A stretch of 64,000 bases of DNA from an uncultured Bacteroides sp. (GTDB lineage: Bacteria > Bacteroidota > Bacteroidia > Bacteroidales > Bacteroidaceae). A program made the position numbers and the translations under genes. Positions 53,999 through 63,439 of this stretch are shown piece after piece. The notes under the pieces are model-generated. The model worked only from the letters and a program-made list of their open reading frames with translations. It searched no databases and was not told the origin of the DNA. The stretch's first letter is position 1; every line of letters begins with the position of its first letter. The DNA is taken from assembly GCA_905203765.1 (NCBI GenBank), contig CAJKXC010000006.1, positions 18,446 to 82,445 on the forward strand, written 5' to 3'.

Positions 53999-55465
53999 AT
54001 GAAAGCATTGAAATATATAGTAATGGGAATGTTGGTCAGCCTGACTACTTCCTGCGGCAACGACTGGCTCGACGTAGAATCGAGCACCAAGATTCCAACC
54101 ACTTCTGCCATTCAGAACCTGAAAGATGTGGAATATAGTTTGAACGGCATCTACGATGTGATGCGCAGCACTAACTATTACTCCGGACGTATGGTTTATT
54201 ATGGAGACGTGACCGGCGACGATGCGCAATCCATCAAGACCGGAAAGCGCACCACCACCTATTATATGCTGGACTATACCAAGGACAACGGTCCCAGCAG
54301 CCATTGGTCATACGCCTATAAGATTATTCAGAACTGCAACATCATCCTGTCGCAGATAGATGAACTGGAAATCAGCGAAGATGATAAAGCTACTTACAAC
54401 GACCTGAAAGGTCAGGCGTTGACTCTCCGTGGATTTGCCCTGTTCGACCTTACCCGCTTCTTCGGCTATCCTTATGCCAAGGACAACGGTGCTTCCCTGG
54501 GTGTGCCCATCGTTACCGAAGTTTCCAACACGGAGAACAAACCGGCACGTAGCACGGTGGCACAGTGCTATACTGCCATCATCAAAGACCTGAAAGAGGG
54601 TAGTGAGTTGATGAGCGAGAAGTTCAACAAAGGAAAGATCAATAAGTGGGCGGGTATGTTGCTGCTGAGCCGGGCTTATCTGTACATGGAAGATAACCAG
54701 AACGCACTGACAACAGCCGAAGCTGCCATTGCCGGAGCAGAGAAGAACAAATACCGCCTGTGGACGAACGACGAGTACGGCACCATCTGGGGCACTGATT
54801 TCGCATCTGGCGATCCGGGCGAAGTGCTGTTCGAACTGGTGAACCTCACGGTAGACGGAGTAGGTAAGGAAAGTCTTGCCTATCTCTGCTTGCAGACCGG
54901 GTATGATGACTATTGTCTGACCAGCTCTTTCTACGAACTGATGCAGGAAGACCCCGCCGATGTCCGTAACAAGGCTTATACCGTAGTCTCCAAGACAAAG
55001 AGGGCTTATATCGCCAAATATCAGCCGCAGAACGGTAAGGCGGTCGAGGACTCCAACATCCCCGTACTCCGTCTGTCCGAACTCTATCTGATTGCTGCCG
55101 AGGCTGCCGTGAAAGTAGGTGATAATGCGAAAGCTGTGAAGTATCTGGATGCCATCGTTAATCGTGCCAACCCGGAAAAGACGGTCGTAGGCAAGACCGT
55201 CACACTGGACGATGTACTGCTGGAACGCCGCAAGGAACTCTTCGGCGAAGGACACCGCTTCTTCGATGCCATCCGCAATCACAAGACCATCGTGCGTAAA
55301 GAGTCTACCAAGAAATTCCCCGAAATTGCGGAAACCGAACACTTGAAGATGGTGGACGAGAGTATGTCTTTCGACTGGAACTACTACCGCGTAGTATTGC
55401 CTATTCCTAAGGCGGAAATGAACTCCAATGCCAATATGGTACAGAATCCTACTTATGGTGATTAA
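53999..55465 (+). CDS. SusD-type lipoprotein (SusD3)
   Basis: 488 aa lipoprotein (lipobox TTSC, Cys ~19, then GNDWLDVESSTK). SusD blocks GQALTLRGFALFDLTRFFGYPYA and LLERRKELFGEGHRFFDAIRNHK are clear; the C-terminus ends NMVQNPTYGD as usual for the family. It is 21 bases after susC3 and 15 before the phosphatase gene, so all are one operon with FecR. It is shorter than the xylan-locus SusDs, in keeping with a different ligand. Confidence 0.95.
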   Translation: MKALKYIVMGMLVSLTTSCGNDWLDVESSTKIPTTSAIQNLKDVEYSLNGIYDVMRSTNYYSGRMVYYGDVTGDDAQSIKTGKRTTTYYMLDYTKDNGPSSHWSYAYKIIQNCNIILSQIDELEISEDDKATYNDLKGQALTLRGFALFDLTRFFGYPYAKDNGASLGVPIVTEVSNTENKPARSTVAQCYTAIIKDLKEGSELMSEKFNKGKINKWAGMLLLSRAYLYMEDNQNALTTAEAAIAGAEKNKYRLWTNDEYGTIWGTDFASGDPGEVLFELVNLTVDGVGKESLAYLCLQTGYDDYCLTSSFYELMQEDPADVRNKAYTVVSKTKRAYIAKYQPQNGKAVEDSNIPVLRLSELYLIAAEAAVKVGDNAKAVKYLDAIVNRANPEKTVVGKTVTLDDVLLERRKELFGEGHRFFDAIRNHKTIVRKESTKKFPEIAETEHLKMVDESMSFDWNYYRVVLPIPKAEMNSNANMVQNPTYGD

Positions 55466-55480
55466 ACAATAACTAAATAG

Positions 55481-56641
55481 ATGATGATGAAGACAAGCAT
55501 TACGAAATCTCTCCTTGTCACTCTTATTCTAACAATCATCAGTTCCGGCCTTAGTGCCGGAACTTTTGATTCGGAAGGCAAGAAGAAGAAGGAGAAGAAA
55601 GAAGAACTGTCGGCGGACGGCCCTTATGTGATTTATGAACCGGATGGTCGGGTACGGGTGATAAGTGTGGATACGAAGAGACGTATCATAGATACTACCT
55701 ATGTGTCGCTGCCCAAGGACTTTACGCTGCACGTAGTCGACCACAAAGGGCGTTACCCGTTTGATGTGAAGTTGCATCCCGTAAAGCGTCCCGAATGGAA
55801 ATACCGCCAACCGGAAAAGGTGTTTGTTATGTCCGATCCTCATGGTAAACTCGACTGCGTCATCAGTCTGCTGCAAGGCAATGGCATTATCGATAAGCAG
55901 CTTCAATGGAGTTTCGGCAAGAACCACCTGATGGTTATCGGCGATATATTCGACCGGGGTAAGGACGTGCCGCAAATCTTCTGGTTGTTCTATAAACTGG
56001 AGAAGGAAGCTGCCGATGCAGGGGGGCATGTCTCTTTCCTGCTGGGCAATCACGAACCGATGGTACTGGCCAATGACTTGCGCTACACCAAAGGCAAGTA
56101 CAAAGAACTGGCTAAGAGGCTGAATATGCGTTATCCCCAATTGTTTGGTGAGAATACGGAACTGGGCAAGTGGCTCGGCACACGCAACACCATGCAGACT
56201 ATCGGACGTAACTTATACGTACATGCCGGTTTGGGAAAGGAGTTCTATGACCGCAACCTGGATATTCCTACGGTGAATAAGGAAATGAGCCGCGCCCTGT
56301 TTATGAGCCGTGCCGAGCGCAAAGCCTTGTCACCCCTTACGGCATTCCTCTATGGTAACCCGGGACCGATATGGTATCGCGGGCTGGTGAGGAAAGACCC
56401 TAAGTACAATCCGCTGCCGCAGGACTCTTTGCAGATGATAATGAAGCGCTACAATGCCGAACATATCATTGTAGGCCATACCATTTTCAAAGACATCTCT
56501 ACCTTCTACGACGCCAAAGTTATCGGGGTGAACGTGGATAATGAGGAAAACCGTAAGAAGAAACGCGGCCGTGCCCTGTTGATTGACCGGAATACGTATT
56601 TCGTAGTCGGAGACAAGGGGGTGATGCGTAAGCTGTTCTGA
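55481..56641 (+). CDS. Exported calcineurin-type metallophosphoesterase
   Basis: 386 aa with a signal peptide (residues ~1-26) and a Lys/Glu-rich linker. Metallophosphatase motifs appear in order: MSDPHGKLD (~119-127), GDIFDRG (~153), LLGNHEPM (~188), YVHAGL (~247) and VGHTIF (~331), the pattern of PP1/PP2A-like phosphatases. Linked by 15 bases to susD3, it suggests that the ligand of SusC3/D3 is phosphorylated, or that phosphate is released at the cell surface or periplasm. Substrate unknown. Start at the first of three consecutive ATG codons. Confidence 0.9.
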   Translation: MMMKTSITKSLLVTLILTIISSGLSAGTFDSEGKKKKEKKEELSADGPYVIYEPDGRVRVISVDTKRRIIDTTYVSLPKDFTLHVVDHKGRYPFDVKLHPVKRPEWKYRQPEKVFVMSDPHGKLDCVISLLQGNGIIDKQLQWSFGKNHLMVIGDIFDRGKDVPQIFWLFYKLEKEAADAGGHVSFLLGNHEPMVLANDLRYTKGKYKELAKRLNMRYPQLFGENTELGKWLGTRNTMQTIGRNLYVHAGLGKEFYDRNLDIPTVNKEMSRALFMSRAERKALSPLTAFLYGNPGPIWYRGLVRKDPKYNPLPQDSLQMIMKRYNAEHIIVGHTIFKDISTFYDAKVIGVNVDNEENRKKKRGRALLIDRNTYFVVGDKGVMRKLF

Positions 56642-56676
56642 GTTTTGCCACAAAGGGCACAGAGTCTCACGGAGTT

Positions 56677-57333
56677 TTAATAGCGGCGGGCAATCGCCGC
56701 TATTTCTTTTGCCGTCTCTACGATATGGGCGGGCTTGAACTCTTCCAGTTCGGTGCGCGGGCGGAATCCCCATGTCACTCCGCAGGCAGTGACTCCCGCA
56801 TTGGCAGCCGTCTGCATATCCACTCCCGAGTCTCCTACATAAAGCACTTCTTCCCTGGTAACGTTGGCTATACCTATAATCTCGTGTACAATGCCCGGGT
56901 CGGGCTTCACGTTCACTCCCTCGCGTTGCCCCAGCACAGCCGTAAAGCGGATGTTCGGGAAATAATGGGCTATCAGCTTTTCCGTAGCCGATTGGTATTT
57001 GTTGGAAGCTACCGCCAACTGCATTCCTTCCTCTTGCAGCAGGTTCAGAAGTTCCGGCATTCCGGGGTAAGGGCGGCTTTTGTCCGCATTGTGCACATCG
57101 TAATAGGGGATGAACTCTTTCCGTACCCGCAGTACGTTCTCTTCCGTCTTTTCGCCTTCGGGCAGGGCACGTTCAAAAAGTTTGTTGATGCCGTTGCCCA
57201 CCATAAAGTTGTAGGCAGACTCTTCGTGAGTAGGATATCCCAGCGCGGCAAGCGCATGGTTCGTACTCTGTGCCAAGTCGGCTATTGTATTCAGTAAAGT
57301 CCCGTCCAGGTCGAATATAACCAGTCTTTTCAT
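56677..57333 (-). CDS. gph: HAD-family phosphatase (phosphoglycolate phosphatase-like)
   Basis: 218 aa cytoplasmic hydrolase. Motif I FDLDGTLLNT (nucleophile D8, D10), motif II VASNKYQ, and a motif III/IV region with KPDPGIV and VGDSGVDMQTA. A helical cap lies between motifs I and II. The family hydrolyses 2-phosphoglycolate and related small phosphates, but specificity cannot be read from sequence. It is convergent with the metallophosphoesterase and divergent from fabI. Confidence 0.85.
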   Translation of the reverse strand: MKRLVIFDLDGTLLNTIADLAQSTNHALAALGYPTHEESAYNFMVGNGINKLFERALPEGEKTEENVLRVRKEFIPYYDVHNADKSRPYPGMPELLNLLQEEGMQLAVASNKYQSATEKLIAHYFPNIRFTAVLGQREGVNVKPDPGIVHEIIGIANVTREEVLYVGDSGVDMQTAANAGVTACGVTWGFRPRTELEEFKPAHIVETAKEIAAIARRY

Positions 57334-57356
57334 TGTCTTTCTTCATTTAGTTTTTG

Positions 57357-57364
57357 CAAATATA
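57357..57364 (-). promoter_or_regulatory. -7 box for the HAD phosphatase
   Basis: TATATTTG on the minus strand, 23 bases before the ATG at 57333. Confidence 0.6.
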
Positions 57365-57442
57365 CTATCTTTAAATAAGATGGGAAATACCTTTGTAAAG
57401 TAAAAATAAGCGGGCTTATTTGGCTATACTTACAAATTGCGC

Positions 57443-57450
57443 TATCTTTG
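57443..57450 (+). promoter_or_regulatory. -7 box for fabI
   Basis: TATCTTTG, 25 bases before the fabI ATG at 57476. It also serves the overlapping methyltransferase gene. Confidence 0.65.
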
Positions 57451-57475
57451 CAGCCGAATTTTACTAAATATAGGT

Positions 57476-58333
57476 ATGAGTTACAATTTGTTGAAAGGAA
57501 AAAGAGGCATTATTTTCGGTGCTCTGAATGAGCAGTCCATTGCCTGGAAAGTAGCAGAAAAAGCAGTAGAAGAAGGTGCAACGATCACCTTGTCCAATAC
57601 ACCGGTTGCCGTGCGCATGGGCGAAGTGTCCGCGCTGGCCGGGAAACTGAACTGCGAGGTTATCGCAGCAGATGCTACAAGCGTAGAAGATCTGGAAAAT
57701 GTATTCAAACGTTCGATGGAAGTGTTGGGCGGACAGGTAGATTTCGTCCTGCATTCTATCGGTATGTCTCCCAATGTGCGCAAGAAACGTACTTACGACG
57801 ACCTGGATTATGATATGTTGGGTAAGACGCTGGATATATCGGCTGTCTCCTTCCACAAGATGATACAAGCTGCCAAGAAGTTGGATGCCATCTCTGAGTA
57901 TGGTTCTATCCTTGCCCTGAGTTATGTGGCTGCGCAACGTACGTTCTACGGTTACAACGATATGGCGGACGCCAAAGCCCTGTTGGAGTCTATCGCCCGC
58001 AGCTTCGGTTACATCTACGGCCGCGAACATCATGTACGTGTCAACACCATCTCCCAGTCACCCACAATGACCACTGCCGGTTCCGGTGTGAAGGGTATGG
58101 ACAAGCTGTTCGACTTCGCTAACCGTATGTCTCCGCTCGGCAACGCTTCTGCCGACGAGTGTGCCGACTACTGTATCGTGATGTTCTCCGACCTCACCCG
58201 CAAAGTCACCATGCAGAACCTTTTCCACGACGGCGGTTTCTCCAGCGTAGGTATGAGCCTTCGTGCCATGGCTACTTACGAGAAGGGCTTGGATGAGTAT
58301 ATGGACGAAAACGGACACATCATCTACGGATAA
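57476..58333 (+). CDS. fabI: Enoyl-ACP reductase FabI
   Basis: 285 aa NAD(P)H-dependent enzyme of fatty-acid elongation (FAS II). Cofactor motif GIIFGALNEQSIAWKVA at ~9-25; catalytic Tyr-x6-Lys with Y160 and K167 (GYNDMADAK); the upstream ALSYVAAQ is typical of FabI. The open frame extends 13 codons further upstream, but ATG 57476 fits the family N-terminus and the -7 box at 57443. The stop overlaps the next start by one base (TAATG). Confidence 0.95.
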   Translation: MSYNLLKGKRGIIFGALNEQSIAWKVAEKAVEEGATITLSNTPVAVRMGEVSALAGKLNCEVIAADATSVEDLENVFKRSMEVLGGQVDFVLHSIGMSPNVRKKRTYDDLDYDMLGKTLDISAVSFHKMIQAAKKLDAISEYGSILALSYVAAQRTFYGYNDMADAKALLESIARSFGYIYGREHHVRVNTISQSPTMTTAGSGVKGMDKLFDFANRMSPLGNASADECADYCIVMFSDLTRKVTMQNLFHDGGFSSVGMSLRAMATYEKGLDEYMDENGHIIYG

Positions 58334-59037
58334 TGGAAACAGCGCTTTATCTTTTACCCGTCACTCTGGGCGACACTCCCATCGAAACCGTATTGCCTTC
58401 TTATAATAAGGAGATCATACTGGGCATCCGCCATTTCATCGTAGAGGATGTGCGCTCTGCGCGCCGCTTCCTGAAGAAGGTGGACCGGGAAATAGATATC
58501 GATGCGCTTACATTCTATACGCTGAACAAGCATACATCGCCCGAAGATATCTCCGGATATCTGAAACCGTTGGCGGAAGGCTGCTCGATGGGAGTCATCT
58601 CCGAGGCAGGCTGTCCCGCAGTGGCGGACCCGGGAGCGGATGTAGTAGCCATTGCCCAGCGGAAAAACTTAAGAGTGGTCCCCCTGGTGGGACCCTCTTC
58701 TATTATTCTCTCCGTCATGGGCTCCGGCTTCAACGGACAGAGCTTTGCTTTCCACGGCTACCTTCCCATAGAGCCGGCGGAGCGCAGCAAGAAACTGAAA
58801 ATACTGGAGCAGCGCGTCTACAACGAGTCGCAAACCCAGCTATTCATCGAGACACCTTACCGCAATAATAAAATGGTGGAAGATATTCTTCAGACTTGCC
58901 GCCCGCAAACCAAACTTTGCATTGCAGCGAATATCACCTGTGAGGGGGAATATATCAAAACCCGAACCGTGAAAGAGTGGCAAGGCAAGGCGCCCGACCT
59001 CTCTAAGATTCCTTGTATTTTTCTCTTGTATAAATAA
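58333..59037 (+). CDS. RsmI-like SAM-dependent methyltransferase (tetrapyrrole methylase fold)
   Basis: 234 aa. N-terminal LYLLPVTLGDTPIETVLP, the SAM-binding GVISEAGCPAVADPGADVV and VPLVGPSSIILSVMGSGFNGQ blocks, and FIETPYRNNKMVEDIL follow RsmI, the 16S rRNA C1402 2'-O-methylase. The C-terminal RsmI extension is short or absent, so target identity is uncertain. Translation is coupled to fabI by a one-base stop/start overlap. Its last 35 bases overlap the convergent membrane-protein gene. Confidence 0.85.
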   Translation: METALYLLPVTLGDTPIETVLPSYNKEIILGIRHFIVEDVRSARRFLKKVDREIDIDALTFYTLNKHTSPEDISGYLKPLAEGCSMGVISEAGCPAVADPGADVVAIAQRKNLRVVPLVGPSSIILSVMGSGFNGQSFAFHGYLPIEPAERSKKLKILEQRVYNESQTQLFIETPYRNNKMVEDILQTCRPQTKLCIAANITCEGEYIKTRTVKEWQGKAPDLSKIPCIFLLYK

Positions 59038-60121
59038 TCCTTTTCAGGTGCTCGAATTCATATTCCAGGCAACTGCTGAAGAAGTTCTGTTGCAGGTTGT
59101 GTTCAATCTGCTGGAACGTCCATAGCTTTCCGCCCTTGAAGTCCTTGTTGCACAGGATAGAGTCGTCGTCCAGGTCGAGTATGAACAGATAGACCAGACG
59201 GTTTGTCACTTCGTTTTCGAAATGGTACATAAAGTTGAAGTGCAGATTCTCCAGGGGCGCGGTAGGGAGTGTTTGCCGCAGTACTCTGTATACACCCTGT
59301 TCCAGCGTCTCTCCGTATACCAGGAATCCTTCTATCAGAAGATCCATTTTCCCCTTGTCGAGCATGGTGCATTGAGGGCGGGGAAGAAGAAACAGCATGC
59401 CGTGTGAGACTACGGCGATTCTGACAACCGGATTGATAAAGTCGTTCTTTCGTCCGATGGCTTCTGCTGCCATCACCTTTCCCAGCACATCCCCTTTGGT
59501 ATTGACTATCGGTATAAAGAGAGTATGCTTCATTACGGTGTTGAAGTAGGAGATACCGAACTGGTTGAACAGTATGCCGAGTATGAATACGGCAGGCGGT
59601 GCCACTTTGAACAGGATGTAACCTGTAGTGCTTCCCAATGGATGGCTGATGAAAATGGCACAGGAGATAGCTAAAAAGTGCAGGAAACTGATTATCAGTA
59701 TCACACGTGCAGAAACAATGGCTGCCTCTGCTCCCTGGGCAAAAAGTTGTCTGCAACAGCGTTGCGTTTGGGAAACGTGATAATTCAAGAACCTCTTCCG
59801 GTTCAGATAGATGATAAACGGGGGAATGAGGGCACTGATTTCCAGCGTAAACGGCAACATGGGCGTCGGACAATAGTTAGGTGTGAATAAGGACGTTATA
59901 GACAACAACAATAGCATTCCCGTAGTGCAATAAAGGATGATTTGCGGAATATAGGTTCCTTTGCGCCCTATCGAATATATACTAAACAATAGTCCTATAC
60001 CTGCACCTATGTAGATAGCTATGTCTTGCGTTATGAATTCACATAATATTATGGAGATGATAACGGGGATAAAACCCAATGACATGTTGAATTTCGACGA
60101 TAGTATTCTTTGCTGATTCAT
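59003..60121 (-). CDS. Membrane protein with degenerate NUDIX-like C-terminal domain
   Basis: 372 aa from ATG 60121 (the frame is open to a TTG at 60172). The N-terminal half has about six hydrophobic segments (for example FIPVIISIILCEFI, YIPQIILYCTTGMLLLLSI, VILIISFLHFLAISCAIFIS). The C-terminal ~190 residues read like a NUDIX fold (FIPIVNTKGDVLGKVMAAEA, YGETLEQGVYRVLRQTL), but the REx2EExGU box is not intact, so hydrolase activity is doubtful. It is the last gene of the dpp-lipA unit. Function unknown. Confidence 0.7.
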   Translation of the reverse strand: MNQQRILSSKFNMSLGFIPVIISIILCEFITQDIAIYIGAGIGLLFSIYSIGRKGTYIPQIILYCTTGMLLLLSITSLFTPNYCPTPMLPFTLEISALIPPFIIYLNRKRFLNYHVSQTQRCCRQLFAQGAEAAIVSARVILIISFLHFLAISCAIFISHPLGSTTGYILFKVAPPAVFILGILFNQFGISYFNTVMKHTLFIPIVNTKGDVLGKVMAAEAIGRKNDFINPVVRIAVVSHGMLFLLPRPQCTMLDKGKMDLLIEGFLVYGETLEQGVYRVLRQTLPTAPLENLHFNFMYHFENEVTNRLVYLFILDLDDDSILCNKDFKGGKLWTFQQIEHNLQQNFFSSCLEYEFEHLKRIIYTREKYKES

Positions 60122-60181
60122 TATCCGTATTACGATTTTGTCGTTTCTATCTCTTATCTCTACAAATAACAAATGAGCGGG

Positions 60182-61063
60182 TTAAATGTTTCCTATCTTA
60201 TCCTTTTTTTGTATAAGATGGACTTGTTTTTCCGCGTGATAGGACGAACGTACCAGCGGAGCGCTTTCTACTTGCTCGAATCCTTTGTCTAATCCAAGCT
60301 TTTTGTAGCGTGTAAATTGTTCGGGAGTGACGTACTCGGCTACCGGATAATGCTTATGGGTGGGTTGCAGATATTGCCCGATGGTGAGGATGTGGCAACC
60401 GGCTTGGCGCAGGTCGTCCATCAGTTCTTCCACTTCTGCCGGAGTCTCGCCCAGACCTACCATGATGCCCGACTTGGTGGTAGTGCCGCTTTCGGCTATC
60501 TGCCGCAGCACGGCAAGGCTGGTTTCATACCGGGCGGCACTGCGCACCAGGGGACTGATGCGGCGTACTGTCTCCATGTTGTGGGAAATGATTTCCGGTT
60601 GTGCTTCGATGACTTCCGCCACGAGTTCCGCTCTTCCCTGGAAATCGGGTATCAGCACTTCGACGGTGATTTCGGGGTTGAGGCGTTTGATTTCGCGGAT
60701 GGTGCGTGCCCAGTGTGAGGCGCCCAGGTCGGGCAGGTCGTCACGGTCTACCGAGGTGATGACGGCGTGGGAGAGTTTCATCAGGGCGATGGACTCTGCC
60801 ACGTGCGTCGGTTCATTGATGTCCAGAGGAAGCGGCTTGCCGGTCTGCGTGTTGCAGAACTTGCAGCAGCGGGTGCAGATGTCGCCCCCGATCATGAAGG
60901 TGGCGGTGCCTTTTCCCCAGCACTCGCCCATATTGGGACAGCGCCCACTGCTGCAAATTGTGTGCAGGCAATGCGATTCGACGATACGTTTTGTTTCGGT
61001 ATAGCGCTCGTTGGCGCCGATGCTTATTTTGAGCCATTCCGGCTTGCGCACTCTCTCTGCCAT
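60182..61063 (-). CDS. lipA: Lipoyl synthase
   Basis: 293 aa radical-SAM enzyme inserting sulfur into octanoyl groups on lipoyl domains. The auxiliary cluster Cys motif C-x4-C-x5-C is at C37, C42 and C48 (TICSSGRCPNMGECWG); the radical-SAM CxxxCxxC is at C63, C67 and C70 (CTRCCKFC). The C-terminal LVRSSYHAEKQ supplies the conserved RSSYHA Ser ligand. It lies seven bases downstream of the peptidase stop on the same strand. lipB is not in the window. Confidence 0.96.
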   Translation of the reverse strand: MAERVRKPEWLKISIGANERYTETKRIVESHCLHTICSSGRCPNMGECWGKGTATFMIGGDICTRCCKFCNTQTGKPLPLDINEPTHVAESIALMKLSHAVITSVDRDDLPDLGASHWARTIREIKRLNPEITVEVLIPDFQGRAELVAEVIEAQPEIISHNMETVRRISPLVRSAARYETSLAVLRQIAESGTTTKSGIMVGLGETPAEVEELMDDLRQAGCHILTIGQYLQPTHKHYPVAEYVTPEQFTRYKKLGLDKGFEQVESAPLVRSSYHAEKQVHLIQKKDKIGNI

Positions 61064-61070
61064 AATCTGT

Positions 61071-63281
61071 TTAGAGGTTATTCTTGAAGAAATTCGTCAA
61101 TCGTGTGTACAGGTGCAGGCGTGTATTGCCGCCATAAATGCTGTGGTTACGGTTGGTGTAAACCTGCATTTCGAACTGCTTGCCCAGTTGTACCAGGTGT
61201 TCGGCATACTCGGCACAGTTTTGGAAGTGTACGTTGTCGTCCGCCATGCCGTGCACCAGCAACAGGTTGCCATGCAACTTGTCGGCGCGCGTAAAGGTGG
61301 AACCGGCTTTGTATCCTTCGGCATTTTCTTTGGGGGTACGCATGAAGCGTTCGCCATATACGGTATCGTAGTAGTTCCAGTCCGTAACCGGGGCAACGGC
61401 TACTCCCGCCTTGAATACCGGCGTGCCTTCACTCATACTCATAATAGTCATGTAGCCGCCGTAGCTCCATCCCCAGATGCCGATGCGGTCTTTGTCCACA
61501 TAGGGCTGTTTCCCCATGTAGAGGGCAGTCTCCACCTGGTCGCGGGCTTCCTTGACACCGAGGTTGAGGTAGGTGCATTTGGCAAAGTCCGCACCCCGTC
61601 CGCCGGTGCCACGGCCGTCCACGCAGACTACGACGTAGCCTTGCGATGCCATATAAGTCTCCCAGCTGACGCTGAATTTGTCGAGTACTTGCTGCGAACC
61701 GGGACCGCTGTACTGGAACATCAGTACGGGATACTTCTTGCTTGCCGAGAAGTCTGTCGGTTTCATCATCCAGCCGTTCAGCGAGGTGCCGTCGGTGGTC
61801 TGGAAGCTGAAGAACTCTTTCTGCGGCATATTGTAGCCGCTTATCGTTTGCTTCAGGGCGGCATTGTCCACCAGGGTGGTGAGCGTCTTGCCGGTATTGT
61901 CGTTCAGGGTGATGACGGTAGGCGTATTCAGGTTCGAGTAGCGGTTCATGAAGTACTTCATGTCCGTGCTGAACTGGGCGGTATTGGTACCCACTTGGGT
62001 GGATAGCTTGGTCTTCTTTCCCTTGCGGTCTATCTTATAGATGGCGCTGCGCATCGGGCTTTCCTCGTTGCTGCTATAGTAGAAGCTGCCTTCTGCCGGG
62101 TCGTAGCCCAGGAAGCTTTGCACTTCATACGGTCCGGCAGTGAGTTGTTTCAGCAGGTTGCCGCCGATGCTGTACCAATACAGGTGGCTGTAACCGCTCT
62201 TCTCGCTGACGAAACTGAAGTTCTCGGGATAGAAGCGGATGTTGTCGAATATCTTTTCGCCAACGTAGGTGTCGCTTTCGTCGCGCAATGCCAACTTGCA
62301 GACGGTGCTGCGCGGGTCGGCAAAGTAGAGGTCGAAGCGGTTCTGATGGCGGTTCAGCGTCATTACGGCGAGTTTGTTCGGGTCTTTGGTGAAGCGGATG
62401 CGGGGGATGTATCCGTCTGCGTCCAATGGCACGTTGATCTTGCGGGTCACTTTCGACTTGATGTCGAAGGTATGTACCGATACGCGCGAGTTGGGTTCGC
62501 CGGTCTTGGGATATTTGTAAGTGTATTCTCCGGGGTACTTCTCGAAGGGGGCGAGGTGCGGCGCTTGTCCGGCAAAGAGCGGGAAAGAGTAAGAAGGCAC
62601 TTCTCTTTCGTCCCAGCGGATGAAGGCGAGCATCTGTCCGTCGGCGCTGAATTCGAGTGCGCGGTCGAAGGAGAATTCTTCCTCATATACCCAGTCGGGG
62701 ATGCCGTTCAGCACTTCGTTGCGCTTGCCGTCTTCGGTCACTTGGCTCTCGCTGTTGCCGAAGAGTAGCTTCACGAGGTAGATATTATTATCGCGTACAA
62801 AGGCGACTTGGTTTCCGTCGGGCGAGAATACGGGCACTTGTTGCGGTCCGCCGTCCGAGAGTTTCTCCACTACGTTGTTTATCTTTCCGTCGAGGTTCCG
62901 CTTCAAGCTATAGAGGTAGTGCACAGCGGTATAGGAGTGGCGGTAGATAGGAGTCGTTTCTGTTGCGATGAGCAACTTGCTGCCGTCGGGGGCGAAACTG
63001 TAACTGTCGAATGTCTTAAACGGGCACTCGCGTGCAGTGGCTGCATCAAACAACACTTCCACCTGCTTTCCTGTCTTGAAGGAGTATTTGATAATTTGCG
63101 TCCGGTCTGCATTCATCTGCGAATAGTGTTCGCCGTCTCCCGGAATGGGGATAACGCCGTAAATACCTTGCGGTGTGAACTTTCCGGTTACGATTTCTTT
63201 CAAGTCGAGTGCCTGTCCGCCTTGGGCGAAACCTGCCAAGGTGCAGAGGCAGAGAAGGAATGCAATGCTGATTCTTTTCAT
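61071..63281 (-). CDS. S9 family dipeptidyl peptidase (DPP IV-like)
   Basis: 736 aa exported serine peptidase, normal DPP IV length. Signal peptide MKRISIAFLLCLCTLAGFAQ; N-terminal eight-bladed propeller (~80-480); alpha/beta-hydrolase domain from ~510 with the nucleophile in GWSYGGYM (S606), Asp in VHGMADDNVHF and His in TNRNHSIYG. The N-terminal Glu pair typical of DPP IV is represented by DWVYEEEFSF. It removes X-Pro or X-Ala dipeptides in the periplasm. It heads the operon with lipA. Confidence 0.94.
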   Translation of the reverse strand: MKRISIAFLLCLCTLAGFAQGGQALDLKEIVTGKFTPQGIYGVIPIPGDGEHYSQMNADRTQIIKYSFKTGKQVEVLFDAATARECPFKTFDSYSFAPDGSKLLIATETTPIYRHSYTAVHYLYSLKRNLDGKINNVVEKLSDGGPQQVPVFSPDGNQVAFVRDNNIYLVKLLFGNSESQVTEDGKRNEVLNGIPDWVYEEEFSFDRALEFSADGQMLAFIRWDEREVPSYSFPLFAGQAPHLAPFEKYPGEYTYKYPKTGEPNSRVSVHTFDIKSKVTRKINVPLDADGYIPRIRFTKDPNKLAVMTLNRHQNRFDLYFADPRSTVCKLALRDESDTYVGEKIFDNIRFYPENFSFVSEKSGYSHLYWYSIGGNLLKQLTAGPYEVQSFLGYDPAEGSFYYSSNEESPMRSAIYKIDRKGKKTKLSTQVGTNTAQFSTDMKYFMNRYSNLNTPTVITLNDNTGKTLTTLVDNAALKQTISGYNMPQKEFFSFQTTDGTSLNGWMMKPTDFSASKKYPVLMFQYSGPGSQQVLDKFSVSWETYMASQGYVVVCVDGRGTGGRGADFAKCTYLNLGVKEARDQVETALYMGKQPYVDKDRIGIWGWSYGGYMTIMSMSEGTPVFKAGVAVAPVTDWNYYDTVYGERFMRTPKENAEGYKAGSTFTRADKLHGNLLLVHGMADDNVHFQNCAEYAEHLVQLGKQFEMQVYTNRNHSIYGGNTRLHLYTRLTNFFKNNL

Positions 63282-63340
63282 ATTCTATCGTTTATGTAAT
63301 CTTTAAAGAGTTGTGTAATACTTTATTGTTTCAGACTTTA

Positions 63341-63348
63341 CAAAGTTA
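63341..63348 (-). promoter_or_regulatory. -7 box for the peptidase-lipA operon
   Basis: TAACTTTG on the minus strand, 59 bases before the ATG at 63281. Confidence 0.6.
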
Positions 63349-63439
63349 CGCTTTCTTGCTGAACTGTCAAGTATGCGATGTCTTTTTTTGAGGAATCAAC
63401 AGCAAAAGTAGAGCCAATAATGTACAATGTGCTACTTGA

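Noticed and set aside
52787..54304. 505-codon minus-strand frame opposite susC3/susD3
   Set aside because: It spans the junction of two real genes and has no domain; typical shadow ORF.
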